From CAVEFW01 sp963643505 (lineage in GTDB: Bacteria > Actinomycetota > Coriobacteriia > Coriobacteriales > Eggerthellaceae), in NCBI GenBank assembly GCA_963643505.1, contig CAVIKF010000004.1, positions 1 through 64,000 on the forward strand: a stretch of 64,000 nucleotides of DNA, given 5' to 3'. The translations under genes and the position numbers were made by a program. Shown piece by piece: positions 50,449-59,616 of this stretch. Position 1 is the stretch's first letter, and each line of letters begins with the position of its first letter. The notes under the pieces are model-generated. The model saw nothing but the letters and a program-made list of their open reading frames with translations. It did not search any database and was not told where the DNA came from.

Positions 50449-51906
50449 CTAGCGCTTGGGCTCACAACCTGGCATCCACTTCGCCGTTTCATAGGTGCCC
50501 GGCTTGAACTTCTCAAACAACTCGAGGTCGGGACGCCGTCCACGCAACTCCTCCTTGAGCCACGTAGGATAGAGACGACAGCCGCGGGCATCGGTCAGGT
50601 GATAGCTGCAGAAGGGAATCGGCAAACCGCTGGGAACCGTCACCATCATGGAACACTCGCGCAAACGCTGGGTATCCATCGTCACCACATCCATATAGTT
50701 CATGATGATGATGGAAATGCCATCCCACACCGGCTCGCCCTTCTTGTACAAAATGTCGAGGAAGACGCTGCCTTGGGGGCTGTCGGGACTGAACCCCTCG
50801 TGATACTCCTCTTGGGTCATCATCCTCGTGGCAGGCCAAAAACCACTGGGGTGTCTCTCCTCGATGTCGCGCAGGAGAAACACTCCGCTGTCGCACAAAG
50901 GATGGGAGGTGCCCAAAGGCCAGATGTCATAAGGATCGAGCAAACCGTTGGACTGTGCGGCCAGCTTGAAAATGACATCTCCCCCTGTCTGGGGGAAGGA
51001 CAACGACGTGTCGAAACGGCCACTGGTGAATGCCGGTTGCAGGGCAATACCGGCAACGACGTCGGAGTTGTCCATGGCGAATTGGAGAATGTCGCCGAGC
51101 TGCATATCGTTAAGGCCGGTCACGACCGCGACGGATAAAACCACCTGGATGTTGCACTCGCGACAACGCTCGACGGCACGCAATTTCACATCGAGGATGT
51201 CACGGCCACACGTCCCTTCGTACACGTTGCCCGTCACGCCATCGAAAGAGAGGTAGATACCTGTCACGCCGGCCTCGACGAGGTCTTCGAGATAACCCTT
51301 ACGCGAGCTGATAACGAGGCCGTTGGTGTTTATCTCGATACCCCAAAAGCCCTTCTCGCGTCCCATGCGGACGATATCTTTCAAGTCGTTGCGACATGTC
51401 GGCTCGCCGCCGGTCAATTGGACGGCACCATCAATTCCCACCGCGGCGGCGATGGTGTCGTACATCGCCGAGATATCCTCAAGGCTCGGATCGCTGTCGC
51501 CGTTGTCGGCAGACATGAAGCACACGGGGCAATGGAGGTTGCAGTTGCGGGTAACCTCGATCTCAAGCAAGGTTCCTCGACGCTCGTGACGAGTGCATGT
51601 CCCACACCCAAAGGGGCAGGGAGCCTTGGCCTTGAAGTTCGGCGCCGGCGGCTTGACCTTAGGAAAACCATGGGCACGAATCCACTCGTAGTGGGTCGCG
51701 TCGTTCCAAATGCGCGTGATGGATTCGCCATGCTCGGGGCAGGTGCGCGTCATATACACCGCGCCATCGGATCCAACATGAACATGACAAGGCAACTCGC
51801 GCATGCACTGCGGGCACAACGCCGTGGAGTCGTGTAAGTGCTCGAGCAGCTCCGGAATCGCATGCTGTTCGTTATCGGAAGTTAAAACAGCAGATGCTTG
51901 CGTCAT
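50449..51906 (-). CDS. Radical SAM protein of the MJ0619/TrsS-like type
   Basis: 485 residues. An N-terminal Cys-rich region has C31-x2-C34 ('LCPQCM') and 'RTCPEHGESITRIW' (C56), like the zinc-ribbon start of MJ0619/tetraether synthase and TrsS families. 'APCPFGCGTCTRHE' (C97, C101, C104) follows. The radical SAM motif is C122-x3-C126-x2-C129 in 'NCNLHCPVCFMSAD', with 'QLTGGEPTCRNDL' for SAM binding. A Cys-containing C-terminal segment ('IPFCSYHLTDARGCRLYP', 'WMPGCEPKR') may bind a further cluster. Relatives join lipid tails or act in unassigned redox pathways; the reaction here is unknown. A ribosome-binding site AAGGTGG precedes the ATG. Monocistronic, divergent from aroC. Confidence 0.85.
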   Translation of the reverse strand: MTQASAVLTSDNEQHAIPELLEHLHDSTALCPQCMRELPCHVHVGSDGAVYMTRTCPEHGESITRIWNDATHYEWIRAHGFPKVKPPAPNFKAKAPCPFGCGTCTRHERRGTLLEIEVTRNCNLHCPVCFMSADNGDSDPSLEDISAMYDTIAAAVGIDGAVQLTGGEPTCRNDLKDIVRMGREKGFWGIEINTNGLVISSRKGYLEDLVEAGVTGIYLSFDGVTGNVYEGTCGRDILDVKLRAVERCRECNIQVVLSVAVVTGLNDMQLGDILQFAMDNSDVVAGIALQPAFTSGRFDTSLSFPQTGGDVIFKLAAQSNGLLDPYDIWPLGTSHPLCDSGVFLLRDIEERHPSGFWPATRMMTQEEYHEGFSPDSPQGSVFLDILYKKGEPVWDGISIIIMNYMDVVTMDTQRLRECSMMVTVPSGLPIPFCSYHLTDARGCRLYPTWLKEELRGRRPDLELFEKFKPGTYETAKWMPGCEPKR

Positions 51907-52111
51907 CGGTAAACCACCTTGGTGCTCTCGTCTTTCCCTTTTCGAGGGGTAACAATATCACATTGCGCTCGCACAAACGAAGCAACCAAACGCTTCCTTG
52001 CGGTATCGTCTTTGGAAAGCGTCCGGAATCAGAAGACCCATGCGCTATCGCCATGACGGCAAACCAGAAACCAGAAGCACAACAGCATGTGTCGTTGCCC
52101 TGTATCTTTTG

Positions 52112-52123
52112 AGAGCATGCTCT
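52112..52123. promoter_or_regulatory. 12-bp palindrome upstream of aroC
   Basis: A perfect palindrome, AGAGCATGCTCT, 66 bases before the aroC ATG in the divergent region. It could be an operator, but no regulator is suggested by the context and no matching promoter was found. Confidence 0.3.
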
Positions 52124-52189
52124 TGCGCATCCAAGCTGCGATAGAATAGGCGGGTACATTTTGGGCAAACCCAAACGAGAGGGCTCGCA

Positions 52190-53359
52190 ATGCAATACAT
52201 CACCGCAGGAGAAAGCCATGGTCCCCAACTTACCGCCATCGTGAGCGGCGTCCCCGCAGGCTTGAGCGTCTCCGAAAAGAATATCAACTCCGACCTCGCA
52301 CGTCGTCAATCCGGCTATGGTCGAGGCGGTCGCCAAAAGATCGAGACCGATACCGTCCGCATTGCAAGCGGCATACGCTTCGGTCGCACCCTCGGCACCC
52401 CCGTCACTTTGATCGTGGAGAACAACGACTGGGAGAACTGGACTGACCGCATGGCGGTAACGGGAGCCAAACCCGACGATCTCGTACGCGAGGTCACGCC
52501 CCGCCCCGGCCACGCCGACCTCGTTGGAGCCTTAAAGACCAACACCGACGATTGTCGCGACGTCCTTGAACGGGCAAGTGCCCGCGAGACCGCCGCGCGC
52601 GTCGCCGCCGCAGGCATCGCCCGCGAATTCCTCGCCGAGCTTGGGGTCGAGGTCTTCAGCTACGTCACCGGCATCGGCGGCGTACGCATGGTTGAGGATG
52701 ATCCCATGAAAGTGGCCCATACCTACAGCGCTATGGATATCGAATTTTCCGAGGTCAGATGCCCCGATGAGCGCATCTCCGACAATATGAAACAAGAGAT
52801 TGATTTTGCCAAGGACAAAGGCGAGAGCCTCGGCGGTACGTTCCGCGTCATCGCCACGGGCCTTATTCCGGGACTGGGCAGCTACGCCACCGGCCCCGAA
52901 CGCCTCACCGCGAAGCTTTCCGCCGCCGTGTTCAGCATCCCCGCAATCAAGGGTGTCGAGTTCGGTTTGGGATTTCAAGGCGCACGTCGCGTCGGCTCCC
53001 TCGTCCACGATCCCATCGTTTTGGCAGACGGCGCGTTCACCCGCGAAAGCAACAACGCAGGAGGTCTTGAGGGCGGCATGACCAACGGCATGCCCCTTGT
53101 CATCCAAGCAGCCATGAAACCCATCCCGACGTTGATGACCCCTCTGCGCACCGTCAACCTCGACACCCACGAGACAGAGTTCGCCAGCAAGGAGCGCAGC
53201 GACACCTGTGCCGTCCCCGCGGCTGCTGTGGTCGCTGAAGGCGAAGTCGCGTTTATCCTGGCCCAAGCCTATATGGACATGTTCGGCTCCAACAACATGA
53301 CCGACATCAAAGCCAACATCGATGTCTACAAGAAACGCCTCGAGGAGATAGCACGATGA
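52190..53359 (+). CDS. aroC: Chorismate synthase
   Basis: 389 residues. Last enzyme of the shikimate pathway; eliminates phosphate from EPSP using reduced FMN. Signatures: 'YITAGESHGPQLTAIVSGVP' at the start, 'GRGGRQKIETDTVRIASGIR', 'RPGHADLVGALKTN', 'ARETAARVAAAGIAREFLAE' and 'GGMTNGMPLVIQAAMKPIPT'. First gene of the aroC-aroK-aroB-aroQ operon; its stop overlaps the aroK ATG. Confidence 0.98.
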   Translation: MQYITAGESHGPQLTAIVSGVPAGLSVSEKNINSDLARRQSGYGRGGRQKIETDTVRIASGIRFGRTLGTPVTLIVENNDWENWTDRMAVTGAKPDDLVREVTPRPGHADLVGALKTNTDDCRDVLERASARETAARVAAAGIAREFLAELGVEVFSYVTGIGGVRMVEDDPMKVAHTYSAMDIEFSEVRCPDERISDNMKQEIDFAKDKGESLGGTFRVIATGLIPGLGSYATGPERLTAKLSAAVFSIPAIKGVEFGLGFQGARRVGSLVHDPIVLADGAFTRESNNAGGLEGGMTNGMPLVIQAAMKPIPTLMTPLRTVNLDTHETEFASKERSDTCAVPAAAVVAEGEVAFILAQAYMDMFGSNNMTDIKANIDVYKKRLEEIAR

Positions 53360-53967
53360 GCGAAGGCAACATTTCGAAGCCCGTCGACAAAGAAGGGGAA
53401 ACCGTAGGCAAAACCGTCAAACCTCAAATCGTCTACGCGCTTACCGCCCCGGTGTTTTTCGTCGGGTTCATGGGCGCAGGCAAGACCAGTGTCTCACGCA
53501 AACTTGCGCGCATGTGCGGGCTCACTGCGGTAGACATGGATACCTATATCGAACGGCAAGAGGGGAAAACGATCTCGGACATCTTTGCCGAACAGGGAGA
53601 GTCAGGCTTTCGCACGATCGAGACGCAAGTCTTGCGAAAACTCTCCAAAGGTGCACCCATGTTGGTGGGATGCGGTGGCGGAGTCGTCACCATCCCCGAA
53701 AATCGCGAGATTCTCAAAGAGAGCGGATGCGTCGTATTCCTACGGGTCTCCGCCTACGAGGCGAAAGATCGCATCTCCGACCTTTCGACCCGTCCCCTTT
53801 TCAACCAAATGGAAGACGCCGAGAAACGCAACCTCGAGCGCCTTCCGCTCTACCTTGAAGTCGCGGATGTCGAGATCGACACCGCGGGTAAAAATGTCTC
53901 GGCCATCGCTCGCGAGGTTCGTCGCGAGCTGCAAAGGAAAGGCGTCCTATGTGCGCAACAAAGATAG
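53356..53967 (+). CDS. aroK: Shikimate kinase
   Basis: 203 residues with a ~33-residue N-terminal extension of low conservation. Phosphorylates shikimate at the 3-hydroxyl with ATP. The P-loop is 'FFVGFMGAGKTSVSRKLA' (G40-AGKT44), 'DMDTYIERQEGKTISDIFAE' supplies the shikimate-binding Asp, and 'LVGCGGGVVTIPENR' is the conserved GGG loop. Overlaps aroC by four bases (ATGA) and aroB by 19. Confidence 0.96.
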   Translation: MSEGNISKPVDKEGETVGKTVKPQIVYALTAPVFFVGFMGAGKTSVSRKLARMCGLTAVDMDTYIERQEGKTISDIFAEQGESGFRTIETQVLRKLSKGAPMLVGCGGGVVTIPENREILKESGCVVFLRVSAYEAKDRISDLSTRPLFNQMEDAEKRNLERLPLYLEVADVEIDTAGKNVSAIAREVRRELQRKGVLCAQQR

Positions 53968-55064
53968 CGGTCAACATCCCCGATCTCGACCCTTATAGCG
54001 TTCGTATCGGCGTTGGGGTCCTCGACCAACTCGGAATGAGCATGCGCGCTGTCCCTTCTCTCACAAATACGAAGCGTGCCCTCGTCATCACGGACACAAA
54101 CGTCGCCCCGCTCTACCTCGAGCAGGTAAAAGAGGCGCTAACAGCCTCCGACTACCGCGTGAACGACATCACGATTCCCGCAGGGGAAGAGTCGAAAAAC
54201 GTCCAGGTCATCAATGAAATCTGGGAGGCAATGGCCAAGCTTTCCCTCGGACGTGACTGCGTCGTCGTCGCCCTCGGTGGCGGTGTTGTGGGAGACATGG
54301 CGGGGTTCGCCGCCGCGACCTATATGCGTGGTGTCCAAGTCGTCCAAGTCCCCACGACCCTCCTGTCCATGGTTGACTCATCCGTCGGCGGAAAGACCGG
54401 CGTGAATCTCTCTGCTGGCAAAAACCTTGTCGGCAGCTTCAAACAACCTGCCTTCGTTTGCGCAGATACCAACACGTTGCGCACCCTCGATGCCCGCGAA
54501 TGGGCCTGCGGCCTCGGCGAGATCGCGAAGAGCGCCGTCATCGACGGTGACGACTTCTTCTTTTGGCTCGACGACAACGCCCAGGCCATGACCTCCCGTA
54601 GCGCAGACGTCGTCACGGAGGCAATCGCACGCTGCGTCGTGTTCAAAGCGGGAGTGGTCGCGCAAGACCAAACCGAGAGTCGCGGTGTCAGAGAATGTCT
54701 CAACTACGGTCACACCCTTGCCCATGCCATCGAGCTGTTGGCAGGGTATGGCACCTATTCCCACGGCGAGGCTGTCGCAGAAGGCATGCGTTTTGCCATG
54801 TTACTCGGGAACAAGATGGTAGGGGCCCCCACCGACCTTGTTGAAGCCCAAGGAAGCCTTTTAGACGCCCTCGGCCTCCCCACGTTGGAGTGGAAAACCT
54901 CTCCTTTCGAGATCCTCCAAACCATGAAGCGGGACAAAAAAGCCCGCAACGGCGAGGTGCGCTTCGTCTTGGTAAGCGATTTGGGTCAATGGGAGATCAA
55001 GACCATCGAGGACGCCGACATGATCGGATCCTTGCAGGAATGGGCAGGTTCGAAGCGTCTGTGA
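53949..55064 (+). CDS. aroB: 3-dehydroquinate synthase
   Basis: 371 residues. NAD- and metal-dependent cyclisation of DAHP to 3-dehydroquinate. Motifs: 'IPAGEESKNVQVINEIWEAM', 'VVALGGGVVGDMAGFAAATY', 'VVQVPTTLLSMVDSSVGGKT', 'RECLNYGHTLAHAIELLAGY' and 'YSHGEAVAEGMRFAMLLG' with the metal-binding His and Glu residues. AAAGG upstream. Overlaps aroK. Confidence 0.97.
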   Translation: MCATKIAVNIPDLDPYSVRIGVGVLDQLGMSMRAVPSLTNTKRALVITDTNVAPLYLEQVKEALTASDYRVNDITIPAGEESKNVQVINEIWEAMAKLSLGRDCVVVALGGGVVGDMAGFAAATYMRGVQVVQVPTTLLSMVDSSVGGKTGVNLSAGKNLVGSFKQPAFVCADTNTLRTLDAREWACGLGEIAKSAVIDGDDFFFWLDDNAQAMTSRSADVVTEAIARCVVFKAGVVAQDQTESRGVRECLNYGHTLAHAIELLAGYGTYSHGEAVAEGMRFAMLLGNKMVGAPTDLVEAQGSLLDALGLPTLEWKTSPFEILQTMKRDKKARNGEVRFVLVSDLGQWEIKTIEDADMIGSLQEWAGSKRL

Positions 55065-55096
55065 CGCAACGGATTGGACGCCATGAAAGGAAACGC

Positions 55097-55594
55097 ATGA
55101 AGAAGATATTGCTGCTCAACGGGCCTAACTTGGACATGCTCGGCATTCGGGAACCCGAGATTTACGGAAGCACGACCCTCGCGGACATCGAGAACATGGT
55201 CCGGGCCCACGGCATCGAACTCGGTGTTGAGGTTGATTGTTTTCAAAGCAACCATGAAGGTGCGCTTGTCGACATTCTCCACAAGGCCCACTTTGACTAT
55301 GACGGCGTCGTATACAACCCAGGCGCCCACACCCATTACTCCTATGCAATCCGCGACGCGGTCGGTTCCATAGACACTCCTGTTGTAGAGGTCCACATCT
55401 CCGACGTGGATGCCCGCGAGCCATTTCGTGCTGTCAGCGTTGTAGCTCCCGCCTGTGTCGCCCAAATCAAGGGACACGGCATCGCCGGTTACAACGAGGC
55501 GCTCGACGGCTTGCTTGCAGGATGGAACACTCGCCTCGGCGAGGGCTTCGCAGAACGCACAAGCGGACACGTCATCATCGGAGGCGCGTTTTAA
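55097..55594 (+). CDS. aroQ: 3-dehydroquinate dehydratase, type II
   Basis: 165 residues from the ATG at 55097 (AAAGGAAA upstream). Converts dehydroquinate to dehydroshikimate. 'ILLLNGPNLDMLGIREPEIY' has the catalytic Tyr region, 'VDCFQSNHEGALVDILHKA' and 'VVYNPGAHTHYSYAIRDAV' supply the active-site Asn and His, and 'PVVEVHISDVDAREPFR' follows. Fourth gene of the operon, 32 bases after aroB. Confidence 0.97.
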   Translation: MKKILLLNGPNLDMLGIREPEIYGSTTLADIENMVRAHGIELGVEVDCFQSNHEGALVDILHKAHFDYDGVVYNPGAHTHYSYAIRDAVGSIDTPVVEVHISDVDAREPFRAVSVVAPACVAQIKGHGIAGYNEALDGLLAGWNTRLGEGFAERTSGHVIIGGAF

Positions 55595-55666
55595 CACGCA
55601 ATACACACGTCGTACTCACCTCCCCACAAACATTGGGGGTCTTTCAAACCCCGGAACGGACAGACC

Positions 55667-56854
55667 ATGACCAACCCTTCCAACTCTCGCCTTTCCCGCC
55701 TGCGTCACGCAACCCACGTCGCAGGCCTCGATGCGTTCTACGTACGAAGCACCACGAACATCCAATGGCTTACAGGATTTGAGAGCGTGTTCGACTCCGA
55801 GCAGGCTCACGCCCTCATGGTGACGCCAACCAGCGCCGTCCTCCACACCGACAGCCGCTACATCACGGCGTGCGAGCGAGAGGCGGCACGAAGCGAGGAG
55901 CCTTTCCCCATCACACTGAGCGCAGACCGATGCAAGCATGGCGAGATCGCCCACAAGCTTTGGAATCGCGAGATCGTCCCCAAAGCCGATCCCAATGAGG
56001 CGTTTCGCAGACAACTCGGCATCGAGGACTCCATGACCCTTGCCGATTACAACAACTTGCTTGGTTGCTTCGGCCTAGGCATTGACGTGAGTGCCGCCGA
56101 TTGGCAACAAGCCATGGAAGACGCCCCCGGTTTCGCACAAACAACCAACTTCATCTTCAATCTGCGTGCCGTGAAGGACTCCGACGAGGTCGCACGCCTC
56201 AAGGCGGCACAAGCTATCACCGACGCCGGTTTTGCCCACATCATCTCATTTATCCGACCGGGCATGACCGAGCGGGAGGTGCAACTCGAGCTCGACAATT
56301 TCATGTTGACTCACGGTGCTGAGGCGCTCGCGTTCTCGACGATTGTCGCCACCGGGGCAAACGGGGCAAGCCCTCATGCAATTCCAGGAGAGACGCGCAT
56401 GGAAGCGGGACAATGCGTCGTCATGGACTTCGGGGCAAAAGCAGCAGGTTATTGCAGCGACATGACTCGTACCGTCTTCCTTGGCGAACCGACAGGCGAC
56501 ATGCTCAGAGCATGGGAGACCATGCGACGGGCAAATGAGGAGGTAGAAGCCCTTATCAAACCCGGTGTCACAGGAGTCGACATGCATCGCCATGCCGAGG
56601 ACGTGTTGGCTGAAGGCGGTTTCGAAGGAAAGATGGGTCACGGCCTCGGACACGGTGTCGGGCTCGACATCCACGAGGAGCCTTGCCTTAACCTGCGCAA
56701 CCACAACCCCCTCGAGGTCGGCAATGTCGTCACCGTCGAACCCGGCATCTACCTCCCGGGACGGTTCGGCATGCGCTTGGAGGATTTCGGCATCGTCACC
56801 GAAACCGGTTTTGACGTATTCACCCAATCCCCCCACGACCTCATAGTCCTCTAG
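55667..56854 (+). CDS. M24-family Xaa-Pro aminopeptidase / proline dipeptidase
   Basis: 395 residues: an N-terminal creatinase-like domain (1-~130) and a pita-bread M24 catalytic domain. Metal ligands are recognisable in 'VVMDFGAKAAGYCSDMTRTV' (two Asp), 'MGHGLGHGVGLDIHEEP' (His), 'VTVEPGIYLPG' (Glu) and 'MRLEDFGIVTETG' (Glu). Removes or hydrolyses residues next to proline in the cytosol. In many Gram-positive genomes such a gene lies between aroQ and efp; efp is not present here and the next gene is on the opposite strand. Probably the last gene of the aro operon. Confidence 0.93.
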   Translation: MTNPSNSRLSRLRHATHVAGLDAFYVRSTTNIQWLTGFESVFDSEQAHALMVTPTSAVLHTDSRYITACEREAARSEEPFPITLSADRCKHGEIAHKLWNREIVPKADPNEAFRRQLGIEDSMTLADYNNLLGCFGLGIDVSAADWQQAMEDAPGFAQTTNFIFNLRAVKDSDEVARLKAAQAITDAGFAHIISFIRPGMTEREVQLELDNFMLTHGAEALAFSTIVATGANGASPHAIPGETRMEAGQCVVMDFGAKAAGYCSDMTRTVFLGEPTGDMLRAWETMRRANEEVEALIKPGVTGVDMHRHAEDVLAEGGFEGKMGHGLGHGVGLDIHEEPCLNLRNHNPLEVGNVVTVEPGIYLPGRFGMRLEDFGIVTETGFDVFTQSPHDLIVL

Positions 56855-56862
56855 CCACAAGG

Positions 56863-56913
56863 AATCGCGAGGCGCACAAGGAGAAGTGAGACCCGCTAGA
56901 AATCGCGAGGCGC
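56863..56913. repeat. 13-bp direct repeat at the aroE 3' end
   Basis: AATCGCGAGGCGC occurs at 56863-56875 and 56901-56913, between two convergent genes. Short, but it follows the pattern of duplications at other gene ends in this window. Confidence 0.5.
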
Positions 56914-56914
56914 G

Positions 56915-57799
56915 CTATCTCACGGAAAACCCCGCACCACGCGCCATGACCTTGAAGGCGAGGTCGAAGTCAAGGCCGTGTTCATCGAGAACGCCGCGGG
57001 AGGCGAGGAATCTCTCCGCTCCGAGAACCGCTTGCCCGACAAGCATGCCCTCGCCATTGGCAAAACGACATCCGCGCTCTTTGGCCCCTCGAACCAAAGC
57101 CGTCTCCCCATGTCCGTAAACGACGTCAAACACCATGGTCGCAGAGCTAAGGAGCGTCACGTCGAACGGTGCCGGGTCGCCCGCGTTCATACCAAGAGGC
57201 GTCGCATCCACAACCAACGTCGATGCCGAGATCTCACGACCGGCATTCGCGTAGTCGTCGGCGACAAGTTCGACAAAATGTAGAGTCTCGGCGACAGAGG
57301 TCTCCTTAGCACGCGCGCACCACCCCGCAAGCACCGCCTGGGCACGCTCCAACGAACGTCCGAGCAAGGTGACATGGGTCGCACCGGCGACAATTACCGC
57401 ATGCATGATCGCCAAGCTCGTCGGGCCCGTTCCGCACACGACGACGCGCGCATGGTCAAACTCCACGCCCTCGCGCTCAAGATAGCGCACGCAACCATAC
57501 CCATCCATGTTGTATGCCACAAGGACGCCGGCTTCCCACGACAACACGTTTGCGCCTTGGGCCAAAATCGCCGACGAATCAGCCTTGTCGGCCCTACGAA
57601 ACGCATGGGGCTTATACGGCATCGTGATGTTGATGCCGAGAAAGTTCGCTGAGGCAAGGAAGCGCTCCGCATCCGCCTCGCTGGGACAATCCATGAACCC
57701 ATAGTTCCAATCCAAGCCAAACTCCCGATACAACGCGTTATGCATAGCGGGGCTCTTGGAGTGGGCCACGGGATGTCCTAAGACGTACAGGCTCTCCAT
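56915..57799 (-). CDS. aroE: Shikimate dehydrogenase
   Basis: 294 residues. NADPH-dependent reduction of 3-dehydroshikimate. 'LGHPVAHSKSPAMHNALYRE' (shikimate-binding SxS), catalytic Lys63 in 'GINITMPYK', the catalytic Asp in 'NMDGYG', a dinucleotide-binding 'VVVCGTGPTSLAIMHA' and 'VVDATPLGMN' are present. The NADP loop reads CGTGPTS instead of GAGGA, a mild departure. Its start overlaps the yqeG stop (TAATG). Convergent with the other aro genes. Confidence 0.95.
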   Translation of the reverse strand: MESLYVLGHPVAHSKSPAMHNALYREFGLDWNYGFMDCPSEADAERFLASANFLGINITMPYKPHAFRRADKADSSAILAQGANVLSWEAGVLVAYNMDGYGCVRYLEREGVEFDHARVVVCGTGPTSLAIMHAVIVAGATHVTLLGRSLERAQAVLAGWCARAKETSVAETLHFVELVADDYANAGREISASTLVVDATPLGMNAGDPAPFDVTLLSSATMVFDVVYGHGETALVRGAKERGCRFANGEGMLVGQAVLGAERFLASRGVLDEHGLDFDLAFKVMARGAGFSVR

Positions 57800-58323
57800 T
57801 ACGCACCTTCCTTGCGCTCTTCTTGGGCCCCCTCGGGAACCCGTCCTCTCAAAACGCGCTCCTCAACCTTGCGTTGCCATTGTGCGGACTTGATGTTGAC
57901 GTCGCTTAAGGGCGCCACGAGATACGCTTTCGTCCCGACGATATGGGCGGACAACACGTCGGTCAGGATCTGGTCGCCTATGACAACGGTATCTCCCCGC
58001 CTCCCGCCAACAATCCGCATCGCATGCAACGTTGCGAACGGCAAAGGCTTTACGCTGCGCATCACAACCGGCAAGGAGAGGTCGCGCCCGAACTCCAACG
58101 TCGTGTCATGCCAACTGTTGGAAAACAACACCAACCCGACACCTTGCCCCCTCGCCTCATCAATCCACGCCCGCACGTCTCCGGGAACCTCGTTATCCGC
58201 ACGGTTTCTCACCGTGTTGTCAACATCAAGCAAAGCATGGGTAATCCCCGCGTCCAAAAGGTCACGTTTGATGTCAATGGCCGATAGGCGCGTAAAGAAT
58301 CTGTCAGGTTGAAACATCGCCAT
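57799..58323 (-). CDS. YqeG-family HAD phosphatase
   Basis: 174 residues, the typical YqeG/GEP4 length. HAD motif I reads D33-V-D35-N-T, motif II 'VLFSNSWHD', Lys in 'RSVKPLP' and motif III 'VVIGDQILTDVLSAHIVG'. Relatives dephosphorylate phosphatidylglycerol phosphate in eukaryotes; in Gram-positive bacteria YqeG commonly sits beside aroE and aro genes, exactly as here. AGGA upstream of the ATG. Confidence 0.9.
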   Translation of the reverse strand: MAMFQPDRFFTRLSAIDIKRDLLDAGITHALLDVDNTVRNRADNEVPGDVRAWIDEARGQGVGLVLFSNSWHDTTLEFGRDLSLPVVMRSVKPLPFATLHAMRIVGGRRGDTVVIGDQILTDVLSAHIVGTKAYLVAPLSDVNIKSAQWQRKVEERVLRGRVPEGAQEERKEGA

Positions 58324-58341
58324 ATCCGTATCCTACCATGC

Positions 58342-58380
58342 AAAAACGGCGACCCCGCTCCGCCGTGGGCGCAGGGTCGC
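58342..58380 (-). terminator. Intrinsic terminator after mltG
   Basis: Leftward GCGACCC...GGGTCGC hairpin (58349-58380) followed by CGTTTTTGC. Ends the alaS-ruvX-mltG transcript. Confidence 0.85.
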
Positions 58381-58412
58381 ACAGCTCTTCTCAAACATGA
58401 TGCGAGCAGGTC

Positions 58413-59576
58413 TTAGTGCTCGGCGATGACCGCGTTGTGCTCGTCTAAGGTCTTGGAGAAGTAGTACTGCATCTTACCGGAGGAATCCGGGGTGAAGTAG
58501 AAGAAGTAATAGCCCTCGTTGATAGAGATAAGATCGGGGCTTGCCGCAGCCTTGATGGCATCAATGCCAGGGTTGCAAATAGGTGTCGGCGGCAACCCCT
58601 TGTTGGTATAGGTGCTGTAAGGCGTATCGGCATGAACCTCCTCGGCCGTCGGGTCGTGGCCGACCTCATAGGCGGTAGTGGCATCGGATTGCAAATAGCC
58701 GTAGCTCGGATCGCCGTCCGTCGTGAGACGGTTGTAGAACACACCCGCCACCTGGGAACGGGTGGAAGCATCAGACTCCTTCTCGACGATGGATGCAAGA
58801 ACGAGCACCTCGTAATCGCTGAGGCCTGTTGCCCTCGCATAGCTGTAATCGACCACGGTAAGCTCAGCCTGGTATTGGTCGAGCATCTTGCGAATGACGG
58901 AATCGGCCGTATCGGAATCGAGGATCGAATAGGTTTTGGGGAACAGGAAGCCCTCAAGGGAGGTTGCGTTGCCGATGAAGGAATAGCTCGAACGGAAAGC
59001 ATCAACGTTGTTCGCCGCGATCAAGAACGCATCGGCAGAAATCCGTCCCTGCGTCGCCGTGTTTATCGCCGCAGCAATGTTTCTGACGGTATAGCCCTCG
59101 GGGACAACGAGCTGCACACCCTCTGCGTCAGGGCCGGCTACCAACTTGTTGACGATCTCGTCGTTGGTCATGCCGCCGGTAAGCTTATAGGTACCAGGCT
59201 TGATGGATTGCTCCGCGCCCATGGCGGTCAGGCGGGATTTGAAATCATTTGCACTACCGATAAGCCCGGTCTTTGCCAAGTTCTCGGCAACCGTCGAGGC
59301 ACTTTCCCCCGAATTGATCGTGAATTGGACCTCGGTTCCCTTTGCGACCGAGCCCGTCGAGCAACTCTTGAGAGCCGTCGAGATACCAAAACCAGCCGCG
59401 ACGATCAAGACGACCACAACAACGACCGCAACTATCGTTGGAGCCTTGCTCTTTTTCTTCCTCGGTTGGATATGACTCGTGTCATAGCTGCGGAACTGCC
59501 TATCACCACGCGCATGGACCGCTCGAGACGAATGTGTCGAACGGTTGGAGTAGGTGGTGTTTTTGCGGATAGCCAT
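58413..59576 (-). CDS. mltG: Endolytic transglycosylase MltG
   Basis: 387 residues from the ATG at 59576 (AGGAGG six bases upstream). The enzyme cuts nascent glycan strands outside the membrane. A Lys/Arg-rich cytosolic N-terminus (about 1-43) precedes one membrane helix ('PTIVAVVVVVVLIVAAGFGI'). The LysM-like region and YceG fold follow: 'SIKPGTYKLTGGMTNDEIVN', 'SLEGFLFPKTYSI', catalytic Glu in 'LASIVEKESDA', and 'YSTYTNKGLPPTPICNPG'. Directly downstream of ruvX, a common arrangement. Confidence 0.95.
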   Translation of the reverse strand: MAIRKNTTYSNRSTHSSRAVHARGDRQFRSYDTSHIQPRKKKSKAPTIVAVVVVVVLIVAAGFGISTALKSCSTGSVAKGTEVQFTINSGESASTVAENLAKTGLIGSANDFKSRLTAMGAEQSIKPGTYKLTGGMTNDEIVNKLVAGPDAEGVQLVVPEGYTVRNIAAAINTATQGRISADAFLIAANNVDAFRSSYSFIGNATSLEGFLFPKTYSILDSDTADSVIRKMLDQYQAELTVVDYSYARATGLSDYEVLVLASIVEKESDASTRSQVAGVFYNRLTTDGDPSYGYLQSDATTAYEVGHDPTAEEVHADTPYSTYTNKGLPPTPICNPGIDAIKAAASPDLISINEGYYFFYFTPDSSGKMQYYFSKTLDEHNAVIAEH

Positions 59577-59616
59577 CCATCGCCTCCTCAATCATCCGTG
59601 AGCAGTGTCACGGGTC

